From Symbiobacterium terraclitae (GTDB lineage: Bacteria; Bacillota; Sulfobacillia; Symbiobacteriales; Symbiobacteriaceae), in assembly GCF_017874315.1 (NCBI RefSeq), contig NZ_JAGGLG010000023.1, positions 1-64,000 of the forward strand: 64,000 bases of DNA, given 5' to 3'. Made by a program: the position numbers and the translations under genes. Under the pieces are notes generated by a model. The model saw only the letters and a list, made by a program, of their open reading frames with translations. It was not told the DNA's origin and did no database searches. Position 1 is the first letter of the stretch, and each line of letters opens with the position of its first letter. Below are positions 15,606 to 24,762 of this stretch, piece by piece.

Positions 15606-17291
15606 ATGTCCCAGCGCAAGATCGTGATCGTCGGCGGGGTGGCGGGCGGGGCCACGGCCGCGGCCCGTGCCCGGCGCACCGACGAGCACGCCGAGATCGT
15701 CCTGTTCGAGAAGGGCCCCTACATCTCGTTCGCCAACTGCGGGCTGCCATATTACGTGGGCGGTGAGATCGGCGACCGGTCGGCTCTGCTGCTGCAGACG
15801 CCCGAGAGCTTCCGCGCCCGCTTCGGTGTGGATGTGCGGGTGAACCACGAGGTCCTCGCCATCGATCGGGCTGCGAAGGCGGTAGCGGTGCGGAACCTCG
15901 AGACAGGCGCGGTCAGCACGGAGACGTACACGGCCCTGATCCTGGCCCCGGGGTCGATCCCGATCCGGCCGCCCCTGCCGGGCATCGACCTGCCCAACGT
16001 CTTTATGGTCCGCACCGTGCCGGATGCCGTGGCCATCCGGGCGTTCGTGGAGGAGCGGCAGGCCTCCCGGGCCGTGGTGGTGGGCGCGGGCTTCATCGGG
16101 CTGGAGATGGTGGAGAACCTGGTGAACCTGGGCCTCGGCGTCACGCTGGTGGAGAAGGCCGACCAGGTGCTGCCGCCGCTGGACCCGGAGATGGCGGCGT
16201 TTGTGCAGTCCACCCTGGAACAGATGGGGGTCGAGGTGATCACCGGCGACGGCATCGCCGCCTTCGAGGGCGCCGAGCGGGCGACGGCCGTCCGGCTGGA
16301 GAGCGGGCGGACCGTCGAGGGCGACCTCTTCGTCCTGGGCCTTGGCGTCCGGCCCGACACCCGCCTCGCCCGGGAGGCCGGCCTCGCCATCGGGCCGACG
16401 GGCGGCATCCAGGTGAACGAGCGCATGCAGACCAGCGACCCTGCGATCTACGCCGCCGGCGACGCCGTGGAGACGGTCCACCTGGTCACAGGCCGGCCTG
16501 CCCTCATTCCCCTGGCGGGTCCGGCCAACAAGCAGGGCCGGGTGGCCGGCGCCAACGCCGCGGGCGACTCGCTCACGTTCCCGGGGGCGATCGGAACCGC
16601 GATCGTGCGGGCGGGCAGTGTGGTGGCCGCGACCACCGGGCTCTCGGAGAAGGCGGCCCGGCGGGAAGGCCTGCAGGTCTACACCAGCTACACCCTCTCC
16701 GGCGACCACGCCGATTACTACCCTGGCGTACATGAACTGCTCACCAAGCTGGTGGTGGAGGAGGGGACGGGACGGGTGCTCGGCGCCCAGGTCGTGGGCG
16801 AGGCCGGTGTCGACAAGCGGACCGACGTGTACGCGACGGCCATCCTGGGCGGGATGACCGTGGAGCAGCTGGCCAACCTGGACCTGGCCTACGCGCCCCC
16901 GTTCGGGTCGGCCAAGGACCCGGCGGTCGTCGCGGGCATGGTGGCGCAGAACATCCGGCGGGGAACGCTGCGCACCATCACACCCGACCGGCTGCTGGAG
17001 CGGCTGGAGGCCGGCGAGGGCCTGCAGGTGGTCGACGTGCGGAACCCATACGAGTTCGACATGGGCGCCGTGCCCGGCGCCGTGAACATCCCGGTGGATG
17101 AGCTGCGCCGCCGCATCGGCGAGTTGGACCCGGCGCGGGAGACCGTGGTCTACGACCGCACGGGTGCGACGGCCTACGTGGCCGCCCGGATGCTGATGCA
17201 GCGGGGGTTCAGCGTATCCAGCCTCACCGGCGGCTATGCGCTGTTCCCGGCCGCCGAGGCGGTTCGGATGCAGCAGCTGACGCAGGGCTAG
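15606..17291 (+). CDS. CoA-disulfide reductase-like flavoprotein with degenerate C-terminal rhodanese domain
   Basis: This 561-residue FAD/NAD(P)H flavoprotein belongs to the CoADR/NADH-oxidase/persulfide-reductase family. It has an N-terminal FAD-binding GGVAGGATAAARAR (10-23), the redox cysteine Cys45 in SFANCGLPYY, an NAD(P)H-binding VVVGAGFIGLEM near 158, and the dimerisation domain ending QNIRRG. Residues ~460-555 form a rhodanese domain (VVDVRNPYEFDMGAVPGAVN), but the catalytic-loop position is Asp517 (VVYDRTGATA) rather than Cys, so it should not transfer sulfur. Relatives reduce CoA persulfide, polysulfide or CoA disulfide. GGGGGAG precedes the ATG. Regulation through the upstream operator is inferred. 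Confidence 0.88.
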   Translation: MSQRKIVIVGGVAGGATAAARARRTDEHAEIVLFEKGPYISFANCGLPYYVGGEIGDRSALLLQTPESFRARFGVDVRVNHEVLAIDRAAKAVAVRNLETGAVSTETYTALILAPGSIPIRPPLPGIDLPNVFMVRTVPDAVAIRAFVEERQASRAVVVGAGFIGLEMVENLVNLGLGVTLVEKADQVLPPLDPEMAAFVQSTLEQMGVEVITGDGIAAFEGAERATAVRLESGRTVEGDLFVLGLGVRPDTRLAREAGLAIGPTGGIQVNERMQTSDPAIYAAGDAVETVHLVTGRPALIPLAGPANKQGRVAGANAAGDSLTFPGAIGTAIVRAGSVVAATTGLSEKAARREGLQVYTSYTLSGDHADYYPGVHELLTKLVVEEGTGRVLGAQVVGEAGVDKRTDVYATAILGGMTVEQLANLDLAYAPPFGSAKDPAVVAGMVAQNIRRGTLRTITPDRLLERLEAGEGLQVVDVRNPYEFDMGAVPGAVNIPVDELRRRIGELDPARETVVYDRTGATAYVAARMLMQRGFSVSSLTGGYALFPAAEAVRMQQLTQG

Positions 17292-17305
17292 GCTCGCACC
17301 ACAAG

Positions 17306-17338
17306 GCAGACCGGCCCCCAGGCGGGGGGCCGGTCTGC
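17306..17338. terminator. Bidirectional hairpin between convergent genes
   Basis: A perfect 14-bp stem (GCAGACCGGCCCCC with its complement) closes AGGCG, between the flavoprotein gene and the convergent cytochrome b gene. There is no strong T-run. Confidence 0.6.
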
Positions 17339-17340
17339 TG

Positions 17341-17997
17341 CTATTCGGCCGGCGGCGGGTTCCAGAGCGGGTGCCGGTGCCGGGCGTACTCCGCATCGAC
17401 GGTGCCGGTGAAGATCGACTTGACCAGCGGTCGGTTAGGGCGGAGGAGGAAGGCTGCCAGGTGGGCCGCGATCCCCAGGATGATCAGCCCAGTGCCGATG
17501 TTGTGCAGGGCGGTGTTCCACTTGAGGAGCACATACGGGAGTGTGACGCCCGGCAGGTTCTTGATGACTTTGACAAGGCCAGTGAGGATCAGAAGGAGCG
17601 TCGTCCCGGCAATAAAGGCGTAGGCCAGCCGCTGCTCGGCCAGAAACTTGCCGGAGGGCGGCTCGGGTCTGCCGGTAAGCATGGCGGCGATGATCTGGAC
17701 TGACTCCTTCAGGTCGCCCCGCCGAGGCAGAAGGCCGAGCCTCCCCGTGCGCAGGTTGAAGAGGATATGGTAGGCGGCCACGCCGATCAGGATGGCCGCA
17801 CCGATGTAGTGCAGGCGCAGCGTGGTGCCGTAGTCGGCCGACCACGCCATGCCCGGCAGGTCCGCTACCTTGTAGCGCTTGTACATGGGCATCTGGCCGA
17901 TGCCGCTGAAGATCAGCAGGAAGATGGAGAGCGCCACGCCCCAGTGAACCACGCGGTCGGAGAGGGTGTGCCGCCGCACTTGAGGCCGCCTGGCCAT
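17341..17997 (-). CDS. Membrane cytochrome b subunit (formate dehydrogenase gamma/b561-like)
   Basis: A 218-residue, four-helix di-haem cytochrome b. Candidate haem-ligand histidines are in RVVHWGVALS (first helix), LRLHYIGAAIL and AAYHILFN (second), and TALHNIGTGLI/AAHLAAF (fourth). Such proteins pass electrons between quinone and a partner Fe-S subunit in formate dehydrogenases, hydrogenases and sulfur reductases. It starts directly after the stop of the Fe-S protein gene, so the two form a complex. No molybdopterin or hydrogenase catalytic subunit is nearby. The context suggests sulfur-linked electron transfer. Confidence 0.82.
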   Translation of the reverse strand: MARRPQVRRHTLSDRVVHWGVALSIFLLIFSGIGQMPMYKRYKVADLPGMAWSADYGTTLRLHYIGAAILIGVAAYHILFNLRTGRLGLLPRRGDLKESVQIIAAMLTGRPEPPSGKFLAEQRLAYAFIAGTTLLLILTGLVKVIKNLPGVTLPYVLLKWNTALHNIGTGLIILGIAAHLAAFLLRPNRPLVKSIFTGTVDAEYARHRHPLWNPPPAE

Positions 17998-19005
17998 CTA
18001 CGCGTCACCTCCCTTCGTCATCACCCGGGCCGCGCCGGCCACCGCGGCTGCCACGCCGGCGACCGGTGCGATGAGCATGGAGAGGGCGAGGCCGGCCGGG
18101 GTATCCAGCATGTTACCCACGCCCACCGGCATGCCTGGACGACCGGGTCGGGTGTCGTTCTCCTCAGCCTTGCGCTTGCGGATGGCCGCGTCGATCAGCT
18201 CGAACGGAACCTTAGATACATAATAAGTAGAGGTGCCTCCGTTTTCGGTCTCACCGTAGATGTAGCCGCCGATCTCCTCCGCCCTGCGGTGGGCCAGTGC
18301 CCGCATCTCCTCCCGGGGGCCGAAGGTGATGGCTCCGCGCGGGCAGGCCGCAGCGCACGCCGGCGGCTCACCGGCCTCCACCAGGTCTGCGCAGCCGTCG
18401 CACTTGTACATGGCTCCGCCTCCGACGTACTGGGGCGCGATGCTGAGGTAGGGGCCAACCCCGGCCTGCCGCTGCGGAATGCCCCAGGGGCACACGTCGC
18501 GGCACTTGGCGCCGCCCATGCAGGAGGACTGATGGATTTCCACCAGTCCGGAAGCATGCTGCTCAACGGCGGAAAACGGGCAGAGGTTCATGCAGGTGGG
18601 GTTCTCGCAGTGCATGCACCTGCGCGGCACGGATACCTCCTGCGTCTCGCCGTCCACCTCCACGGTTACCGTTTCCACATAGGTCCAGTTGTAAGGGGTG
18701 AGCCGGTTGATCACCCCGCGCTGCCGAGACCAGTCCTCGTGCTTCTTCTGGGGCCAATAATCCATGATGGGCTGCCGCGGCTCGGGGAACCGCCCTACGT
18801 TTCTGGCCCGGCAGGCCGCGACGCAGCGGGGCACCTCCTCGCCCCTGCAGCCATCGCAGCGGGTGAGATCGATGACCGACCCCAAGGGAACCGTCCCCGC
18901 CCCCGCTGAACCAGCCCTGGCGGGCAGGCCGTACAGGAGGCCGGCGCCCACCGCGCCGGCTGTCACGGAGCGCCTGAGGAAGCTTCGCCGTGATAAGGCT
19001 GCCAT
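17998..19005 (-). CDS. Tat-exported 4Fe-4S dicluster-type electron-transfer subunit
   Basis: This 335-residue Fe-S subunit resembles FdhB/HybA/PsrB-type proteins. The N-terminus is a twin-arginine signal (SRRSFLRRSVTAG, then a hydrophobic stretch), so it works on the outer face of the membrane. Four cysteine clusters follow: CDGCRGEEVPRCVAAC, CMHCENPTCMNLC, CMGGAKCRDVC and CDGCADLVEAGEPPACAAAC. A hydrophobic C-terminal helix (about 295-325) could anchor it. The start is the ATG at 19005 behind GAGGAGG; the frame extends to 19053 but then overlaps the operator. With the downstream cytochrome b it forms a two-subunit redox module lacking a catalytic partner here. Confidence 0.85.
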   Translation of the reverse strand: MAALSRRSFLRRSVTAGAVGAGLLYGLPARAGSAGAGTVPLGSVIDLTRCDGCRGEEVPRCVAACRARNVGRFPEPRQPIMDYWPQKKHEDWSRQRGVINRLTPYNWTYVETVTVEVDGETQEVSVPRRCMHCENPTCMNLCPFSAVEQHASGLVEIHQSSCMGGAKCRDVCPWGIPQRQAGVGPYLSIAPQYVGGGAMYKCDGCADLVEAGEPPACAAACPRGAITFGPREEMRALAHRRAEEIGGYIYGETENGGTSTYYVSKVPFELIDAAIRKRKAEENDTRPGRPGMPVGVGNMLDTPAGLALSMLIAPVAGVAAAVAGAARVMTKGGDA

Positions 19006-19031
19006 CCGAATTCCTCCTCGCGTCTTTGATA

Positions 19032-19061
19032 CCAATACCCGTATGGGTATCATCAGGCCAA
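19032..19061 (-). promoter_or_regulatory. Promoter and CsoR/CstR-like operator of the Fe-S/cytochrome b operon
   Basis: ATACCCGTATGGGTAT (19035-19050) is a third ATACC-N6-GGTAT site, 30 bp upstream of the Fe-S gene start. On the - strand TTGGCC (19061-19056) and a weak TATTGG (19037-19032), 18 bp apart, are the likely -35 and -10, so the operator would lie between them. Confidence 0.6.
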
Positions 19062-19227
19062 GTCTACCCTCCTTCGCCGCAGGGCTGCAATCCGCCCGGG
19101 ACCGGACTGTACAGATTTGGCACGAAAGTGCTACGCCGGCGTCGGGCCGTCGTCCACCAGCGCCGCCCGGCGGCGCCCCGCCGAACCTCGTCTTCCCCGC
19201 GGTGCGTCTTATAGGTTGGACGGTTCG

Positions 19228-19256
19228 TTGTCCCTGTGCCCTGGGCGTGGTATAAT
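19228..19256 (+). promoter_or_regulatory. Sigma-A promoter of tig
   Basis: TTGTCC (19228-19233), a 17-bp spacer and consensus TATAAT (19251-19256). The leader is about 80 nt. No CIRCE or CtsR heat-shock operator is visible. Confidence 0.85.
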
Positions 19257-19292
19257 ACCCAAGTTGCAGCCGTGTAACCTGGCTGGATGAAC

Positions 19293-19322
19293 GTATATGG
19301 CCAGCCCGTTCCGGCCATATAC
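19293..19322 (+). other. Leader hairpin in the tig 5' UTR
   Basis: GTATATGGCC pairs perfectly with GGCCATATAC around a 10-nt loop, ending 8 nt before the SD (AAGGGGGAG at 19332). It may stabilise the mRNA or control translation. Confidence 0.55.
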
Positions 19323-19345
19323 TGAACGATCAAGGGGGAGACCAG

Positions 19346-20635
19346 ATGAAGGCTACCTGGGACAAGTTGGAGAAAAACTGGATGCAGTTTGAAGTAGAGG
19401 TGGATGCCTCGGAGTTCTCCAAGTCGATCGAGGCTGCGTTCAGGAAGATGAACCAGCAGGTGACCATTCCCGGTTTCCGCCGGGGCAAGGCGCCGCGGGC
19501 GATCTTTGAGCGCATGTACGGCAAGGAGGCGCTTGTCCAGGAAGCGGTGGAGCAGCTTCTCCCCCGGGCCTATGGCCAGGCGGTGGAGCAGGGGCAGGTG
19601 GAGCCCATCGCCCAGCCTGAGATTGAACTGGTACAGGCAGAAGAGGGCCGGCCCTTCATCTTCAAGGGGAAGGTGCAGGTGCTTCCCGAGGTTACGCTCG
19701 GCCGGCTGTCTGGCTTTGGCATTGAGAAGACCGTGCCCGAGGTGGCCGACGAGCAGGTCGAGGAGCAGCTGAATGCGCTGCGCGAGCGCCTGGCCACCCT
19801 CGTCACCGACGAGGCGGGCGAGGTCGTGAACGGCAGCTTCGTCGTCATCGACTTCGAGGGCTTCATCGACGGCGAGCCCTTCGAGGGCGGCAAGGGCGAG
19901 GGCTACACCCTCGAGATCGGCTCCGGCACCTTCATTCCCGGCTTCGAGGAGGGGCTGCTGGGCGCCAAGGCCGGCGAGACCCGCGACGTGAACGTCACGT
20001 TCCCCGAGGAGTACCACGCCGAGCACCTCGCCGGCAAGCCGGCCGTCTTCAAGGTGACGGTGCAGGAGGTCAAGAAGAAGGAGCTGCCCGAGCTGAACGA
20101 CGAGTTCGCGCAGCAGGTCAGCCCGTTCAAGACCGTGGAGGAACTTCGGGGCGATATCAAGAATCGTCTCACTGAGGCCGCGCAGCAGAACGCCGAGCGC
20201 GAGTTCCGCAACAAGATCGTTGAGGCCGTCACCAACGACGCCGCGGTGGAAGTGCCTGAGGTCATGGTCAGCGACAAGGTGCACGACATGATCCACGACT
20301 TCGAGCACCAACTGGCCCAGCAGGGCTTCACCCTCGAGATGTGGCACCGGGTGACGGGCAAGACCCACGAGGACCTGCACAAGGAGTTCGGGCCCCGGGC
20401 GGAGCAGGCCGTCAAGACCGATCTCGTGCTGGCCGCCGTGGCGAAGCGCGAGGGGCTGACGGTCTCCGAGGCCGAGATCGAGGCCGAGTTCGACCGGCTG
20501 CTGGCCATGTATCCGAGGCAGAAGGCCGATATCGAGCGGCTCCGCAAGAACGCCGGCTACCGGGCCCGCATGCGCGAGGACCTGCTGGCCCAGAAGGCAG
20601 TTGAGCACCTGGTAGCGCTTAACACCGCTGCCTGA
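19346..20635 (+). CDS. tig: Trigger factor (ribosome-associated chaperone/PPIase)
   Basis: Trigger factor binds the ribosome exit tunnel and folds nascent chains. At 429 residues it has the ribosome-binding signature GFRRGKAPR near residue 44, an FKBP-type PPIase domain (about 160-245; [27 protein letters not shown]) and the helical C-terminal arms. The start has AAGGGGGAG upstream. It opens the tig-clpP-clpX-lonB-lon-engB block, the common Firmicutes order, with its own strong promoter and a hairpin-bearing leader. Confidence 0.97.
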   Translation: MKATWDKLEKNWMQFEVEVDASEFSKSIEAAFRKMNQQVTIPGFRRGKAPRAIFERMYGKEALVQEAVEQLLPRAYGQAVEQGQVEPIAQPEIELVQAEEGRPFIFKGKVQVLPEVTLGRLSGFGIEKTVPEVADEQVEEQLNALRERLATLVTDEAGEVVNGSFVVIDFEGFIDGEPFEGGKGEGYTLEIGSGTFIPGFEEGLLGAKAGETRDVNVTFPEEYHAEHLAGKPAVFKVTVQEVKKKELPELNDEFAQQVSPFKTVEELRGDIKNRLTEAAQQNAEREFRNKIVEAVTNDAAVEVPEVMVSDKVHDMIHDFEHQLAQQGFTLEMWHRVTGKTHEDLHKEFGPRAEQAVKTDLVLAAVAKREGLTVSEAEIEAEFDRLLAMYPRQKADIERLRKNAGYRARMREDLLAQKAVEHLVALNTAA

Positions 20636-20679
20636 TCCGGCCAGTTCCGGAATAATTGACGGGTGGAGGAGGTTAGACT

Positions 20680-21288
20680 ATGAGCTACCTGATTCCGTAC
20701 GTCATCGAGCAGACCAACCGCGGTGAGCGCTCCTACGACATCTACAGCCGGCTGCTGAAAGACCGCATCATCTTCCTCGGGACGCCGATCGATGATCAGG
20801 TGGCGAACGTGGTCATCGCACAACTCCTCTTCCTGGAAAGCGATGACCCCGACAAGGAGATCAACCTCTACATCAACTCGCCCGGCGGTTCGGTGAGCGC
20901 CGGCCTGGGCATCTACGACGCGATGCAGCACATCAAGTCGCCGGTGAATACAACTGTCGTGGGGATGGCGGCCTCCATGGGCGCCCTGCTCCTGGCGGCC
21001 GGGACGGGCAAGCGCTATGCCTTGCCCAACGGACGGGTGATGATCCACCAGCCCCACCTCGAAGGGGTGGGCGGACAGGTTACCGACATTGAGATCACCG
21101 CGCGGGAGGCTATCAAGACCAAGCGCATCATGGCGGAGATCCTCGCCAAGCACACCGGTCAGTCCGTGGAGCGGATCCTGGCAGACACCGAGCGCGACCG
21201 CTGGATGTCTGCCGAGGAGGCGAAGGATTACGGCTTGGTCGACGAGGTGCTGCACCCCAGGGATAAGGCGAGCCGCTCCGCACGCTAA
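20680..21288 (+). CDS. clpP: ATP-dependent Clp protease proteolytic subunit
   Basis: ClpP is the serine-peptidase barrel that partners with ClpX. The 202-residue protein has the nucleophile Ser108-type motif [11 protein letters not shown], the catalytic His in RVMIHQPH, and the catalytic Asp in the DIEIT/REAIK region. The N-terminal [22 protein letters not shown] is typical of mature ClpP with almost no propeptide. GGAGGAGG precedes the ATG. It sits 17 bp before clpX. Confidence 0.97.
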   Translation: MSYLIPYVIEQTNRGERSYDIYSRLLKDRIIFLGTPIDDQVANVVIAQLLFLESDDPDKEINLYINSPGGSVSAGLGIYDAMQHIKSPVNTTVVGMAASMGALLLAAGTGKRYALPNGRVMIHQPHLEGVGGQVTDIEITAREAIKTKRIMAEILAKHTGQSVERILADTERDRWMSAEEAKDYGLVDEVLHPRDKASRSAR

Positions 21289-21305
21289 CGAAGAGGGGTG
21301 GGGGA

Positions 21306-22580
21306 ATGTTCAAGTTCACCGGTGAGGACAAGGGCCAACTGAAGTGCTCGTTCTGCGGCAAGTTTCAGGACCAGGTGAAGAGGCTTGTCGCAGGACCGGG
21401 TGTTTATATCTGCGACGAATGCATTGAGCTCTGCAACGAGATCATTGAAGAGGAGCTCAGTGAAGAGGTCGACTTCGAACTCAAGGACGTGCCGAAGCCA
21501 GCCGAGATCAAGGCGGTCCTCGATCAGTACGTGATCGGCCAGGAACGCGCCAAGCGCACGCTGGCGGTGGCCGTCTACAACCACTACAAGCGCATCAACC
21601 TGGGGAACAAAATGGACGACGTTGAACTCCAGAAGTCCAACATCGTCATGCTTGGTCCCACGGGTTCCGGCAAGACCCTGCTGGCCCAGACCCTGGCCAA
21701 GATCCTGAACGTTCCCTTCGCCATCGCGGATGCGACCTCGCTCACCGAGGCCGGCTACGTCGGCGAGGATGTGGAGAACATCCTGCTCAAGCTGATCCAG
21801 GCGGCCGACTACGACATCGAGAAGGCGGAGCGCGGCATCGTCTATATCGACGAGGTCGATAAGATCGCCCGCAAGTCCGAGAACCCGTCCATCACCCGCG
21901 ACGTTTCGGGTGAGGGCGTGCAGCAGGCCCTGCTCAAGATCCTGGAGGGAACCATCGCCTCCGTGCCCCCGCAGGGCGGCCGGAAGCATCCGCACCAGGA
22001 GTTCATCCAGATCAACACGACCAACATCCTCTTCATCTGCGGCGGCGCCTTCGACGGCATCGACAAGATCATCGCCAGCCGCGTCGGCCGGCGCGGCCTG
22101 GGCTTCGGCGCCGAGATCCGCTCGAAGAAGGAGCAGAACGTCGGCGAGCTGCTCAAGCAGATCCTGCCGGAGGACCTCCTGAAGTTCGGGCTGATCCCGG
22201 AGTTCGTCGGCCGCCTGCCGGTCATCGTCACGCTGGACGCGCTGGATGAGGACGCCCTGGTGCGCATCCTCCGGGAGCCCAAGAACGCCCTGGTGAAGCA
22301 GTACCAGAAGCTCCTGCAGATGGATAACATCGATCTGGAGTTCAAGGAGGACGCCATCCGGGCGATCGCCTCTGAGGCGATGCGCCGGAACACCGGTGCC
22401 CGCGGCCTCCGGGCGATCATCGAGGACATCATGACGGACGTGATGTACGAGGTTCCCTCCCGCACCGACGTCACCAAGTGCATCATCACCAAGGACGTGG
22501 TGCTGAAGAAGGAGGAGCCGCTCCTCGTGACGACCACGGAGGGCAAGGCCCGGCGCACCAAGAAGGAAGAATCCGCCTGA
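21306..22580 (+). CDS. clpX: ClpX, ATP-dependent Clp protease unfoldase subunit
   Basis: The hexameric AAA+ unfoldase feeds substrates, including SsrA-tagged proteins from the tmRNA pathway encoded nearby, to ClpP. The 424-residue protein has an N-terminal zinc-binding domain (CSFCGK...CDECIELC), Walker A GPTGSGKT near 119, Walker [11 protein letters not shown] near 180, the pore-loop GYVGED and the C-terminal sensor/[13 protein letters not shown]. It is of normal length. It is followed by a canonical terminator. Confidence 0.98.
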   Translation: MFKFTGEDKGQLKCSFCGKFQDQVKRLVAGPGVYICDECIELCNEIIEEELSEEVDFELKDVPKPAEIKAVLDQYVIGQERAKRTLAVAVYNHYKRINLGNKMDDVELQKSNIVMLGPTGSGKTLLAQTLAKILNVPFAIADATSLTEAGYVGEDVENILLKLIQAADYDIEKAERGIVYIDEVDKIARKSENPSITRDVSGEGVQQALLKILEGTIASVPPQGGRKHPHQEFIQINTTNILFICGGAFDGIDKIIASRVGRRGLGFGAEIRSKKEQNVGELLKQILPEDLLKFGLIPEFVGRLPVIVTLDALDEDALVRILREPKNALVKQYQKLLQMDNIDLEFKEDAIRAIASEAMRRNTGARGLRAIIEDIMTDVMYEVPSRTDVTKCIITKDVVLKKEEPLLVTTTEGKARRTKKEESA

Positions 22581-22596
22581 CGCCCGCAAGACGAGC

Positions 22597-22630
22597 GCCC
22601 CGGTGGTCCATGCGACCACCGGGGCCTTTT
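22597..22630 (+). terminator. Intrinsic terminator after clpX
   Basis: GCCCCGGTGGTC pairs with GACCACCGGGGC around CATGC and is followed by CTTTT. It ends the tig-clpPX region before lonB. Confidence 0.85.
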
Positions 22631-22805
22631 GCTGGCCCGAGCCCCGACCGATTCCCATGCCTACAGCGAATCTCCTTCAAGTGCGGAACGTTCATCCAGC
22701 ATTTGAGCCTATCCAGCGGCGGCATACTATCCGAAGCAGCAGCGCAAGCGCGCAGCATGGCGCGGGTGAACGTGTCAACACGGCGTTGGAGGAGGGATTC
22801 GCAGC

Positions 22806-24542
22806 ATGGCCCTGGGCAGCATTCTGACCCTCATTCACGTGCTCTTCGCCATCGTGATCGGCCTCTACTTCTGGAACCTGCTCCGGAGCCAGCAGGGGAA
22901 CCGGCTCGCGGTGGAGCGCGAGTCCCGCAAGGAGATGGACAAACTGCGGCGGCTGCGGGCCATCAGCCTCACGGAGCCGTTGTCGGAGCGCATCCGCCCC
23001 ACCAGCTTCGACGAGATCGTCGGTCAGCAGGAGGGGCTGAAGGCGCTGCGGGCGGCGCTGTGCGGGCCCAACCCCCAGCACGTCATCATCTACGGCCCGC
23101 CTGGGGTGGGCAAGACGGCGGCCGCGCGCTTGGTGCTCGAGGAGGCCAAGCGGAACCCGGCCTCTCCCTTCAAGCGCGACGCGGCCTTCGTGGAGCTGGA
23201 TGCCACGACGGCCCGCTTCGATGAGCGGGGCATCGCCGACCCGCTGATCGGTTCCGTGCACGACCCCATCTACCAGGGGGCGGGGCCGCTGGGCGTGGCC
23301 GGCATCCCGCAGCCCAAGCCTGGGGCGGTCACCCGGGCCCACGGCGGCGTGCTCTTCCTCGACGAGATCGGCGAGCTCCACCCCGTGCAGCTGAACAAGC
23401 TCCTCAAGGTGCTGGAGGACCGCAAGGTTCACCTGGAATCTGCCTACTACAGCCCCGAAGATCCCAACATCCCGTCGCACATCAAGGACATCTTCGAGAA
23501 CGGCCTGCCGGCGGACTTCCGCCTGGTGGGGGCGACCACACGCCTGCCCCACGAGATCCCGGCCGCCATCCGGTCTCGCTGCATGGAGATCTTCTTCCGG
23601 CCGCTCCTGCCCGACGAGGTGGCCCAGGTGGCCCGGCGCGCGGCCGCGAAGATCGGCTTCGAGCTGGAGCCCGGCGCCGAGGAGGTGATCAAGCGGTACG
23701 CGACCAACGGCCGGGAGGCGGTCAACATCGTGCAGATCGCGGCCGGCGTGCTCTCGGGCACCTCCCGGCGGACCATCCCCCGCGCCGAGGTGGAGTGGGT
23801 GATTAACTCGGGCCAGCTGCAGCCCCGCCCCGACCGGCGCGTGCCCAGCAAGCCGCTGGTGGGCTGCGTGAACGGCCTGGCGGTGAGCGGCCCCAACATG
23901 GGCCACCTGCTGGAGCTGGAGGCGGACGTGCGCCCGGCCAAGGCGCCCGGACAGGGCGTGGTGACGGTGACGGGCGTGGTGGACGAGGAGGAGCTGGGCG
24001 GCTACGGCCGCACCATGCGCCGCAAGTCCATGGCCAAGGGTTCGGTGGAGAACGTGCTCACGGTCCTGAAGCAGTACCTGGACGTCGACCCGCGCGACTA
24101 CGACATCCACGTGAACTTCCCCGGCGGCGTTCCCGTCGACGGCCCCAGCGCCGGCGTGGCCATCGCAGCGGCGATCTACAGCGCTTTCACCGGCCGGCCG
24201 GTCGACAACCGCACGGCGATGACGGGCGAGGTCTCCATCCGGGGGCTCGTGAAGCCCGTGGGCGGCGTCGTCGCCAAGGTGGAGGCGGCCCGCCAGGCCG
24301 GGTGCACCCGGGTGCTGATCCCGCAGGAGAACTGGCAGGAGGCGTTTGCCGACCTGCCCGGCCTCACCGTGGTGCCGGTGTCGTGCCTGGACGAGGTCTT
24401 CGCCATGGCCTTCGACATCCAGGAGGAGCCCGTGCTGTCCGCGGAGCAAGAGGCGGAGGTCCGAACGGAGTCCAGGCCGGCTCCCGTGTTCGAACTGCCC
24501 CTGCCGCAGCCGGCGGTCTCGCTCTCGGGCGGCGAGCGGTAG
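22806..24542 (+). CDS. lonB: LonB, membrane-anchored sporulation-type Lon protease
   Basis: LonB is the Lon-like ATP-dependent protease of spore formers, forespore-expressed in Bacillus. The 578-residue protein begins with one membrane helix (ILTLIHVLFAIVIGLYFWNLL), then an AAA+ domain with Walker A GPPGVGKT (about 97-104) and Walker B GGVLFLDEIGEL, and a Lon protease domain with the Ser448 (DGPSAGVA)/Lys491 (VVAKVEAA) dyad. It lacks the LAN domain, as expected. A GGAGGAGGG SD precedes the ATG. A possible sigma-G-like CATACTA at 22723 lacks a good -35. Confidence 0.94.
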   Translation: MALGSILTLIHVLFAIVIGLYFWNLLRSQQGNRLAVERESRKEMDKLRRLRAISLTEPLSERIRPTSFDEIVGQQEGLKALRAALCGPNPQHVIIYGPPGVGKTAAARLVLEEAKRNPASPFKRDAAFVELDATTARFDERGIADPLIGSVHDPIYQGAGPLGVAGIPQPKPGAVTRAHGGVLFLDEIGELHPVQLNKLLKVLEDRKVHLESAYYSPEDPNIPSHIKDIFENGLPADFRLVGATTRLPHEIPAAIRSRCMEIFFRPLLPDEVAQVARRAAAKIGFELEPGAEEVIKRYATNGREAVNIVQIAAGVLSGTSRRTIPRAEVEWVINSGQLQPRPDRRVPSKPLVGCVNGLAVSGPNMGHLLELEADVRPAKAPGQGVVTVTGVVDEEELGGYGRTMRRKSMAKGSVENVLTVLKQYLDVDPRDYDIHVNFPGGVPVDGPSAGVAIAAAIYSAFTGRPVDNRTAMTGEVSIRGLVKPVGGVVAKVEAARQAGCTRVLIPQENWQEAFADLPGLTVVPVSCLDEVFAMAFDIQEEPVLSAEQEAEVRTESRPAPVFELPLPQPAVSLSGGER

Positions 24543-24762
24543 ACCGGCGGGGCGGGGGCAGCCCCGTCCTCGCCCCGCATACTCGGTATTGCGCGTGCGA
24601 AAGCTATCTCCCGTTCGACTTCCACCCGCTTGAGGCGCACCTCCCAGAGATTCCGAACGTCTTAATGTAACACGTGCAACTGCTCGCCGGAGGAAATCGG
24701 GTGGCTGGTGCGGGTGGATATGGTAGAATCGGAACGCAAGGTACTGCCAGGAGGTGAGACCG

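Noticed and set aside
15321-17396. 691-residue - strand open frame over the flavoprotein gene
   Set aside because: It is the reverse shadow of the CoA-disulfide-reductase-like gene and overlaps the rhodanese promoter.
22699-22729. Sigma-G/F-type promoter before lonB (GCATT...CATACTA)
   Set aside because: CATACTA fits a forespore -10, but the -35 match is poor and the spacing is 19 bp. Not strong enough to list.
24754-24762. GTG at 24754 as the lon start
   Set aside because: It lies inside the AGGAGGTGA ribosome binding site that serves the GTG at 24763.
19054-24762. CIRCE or CtsR heat-shock operators in the tig-clpPX-lon region
   Set aside because: I looked for TTAGCACTC-type and GGTCAAA-type repeats in the intergenic stretches and did not see them.
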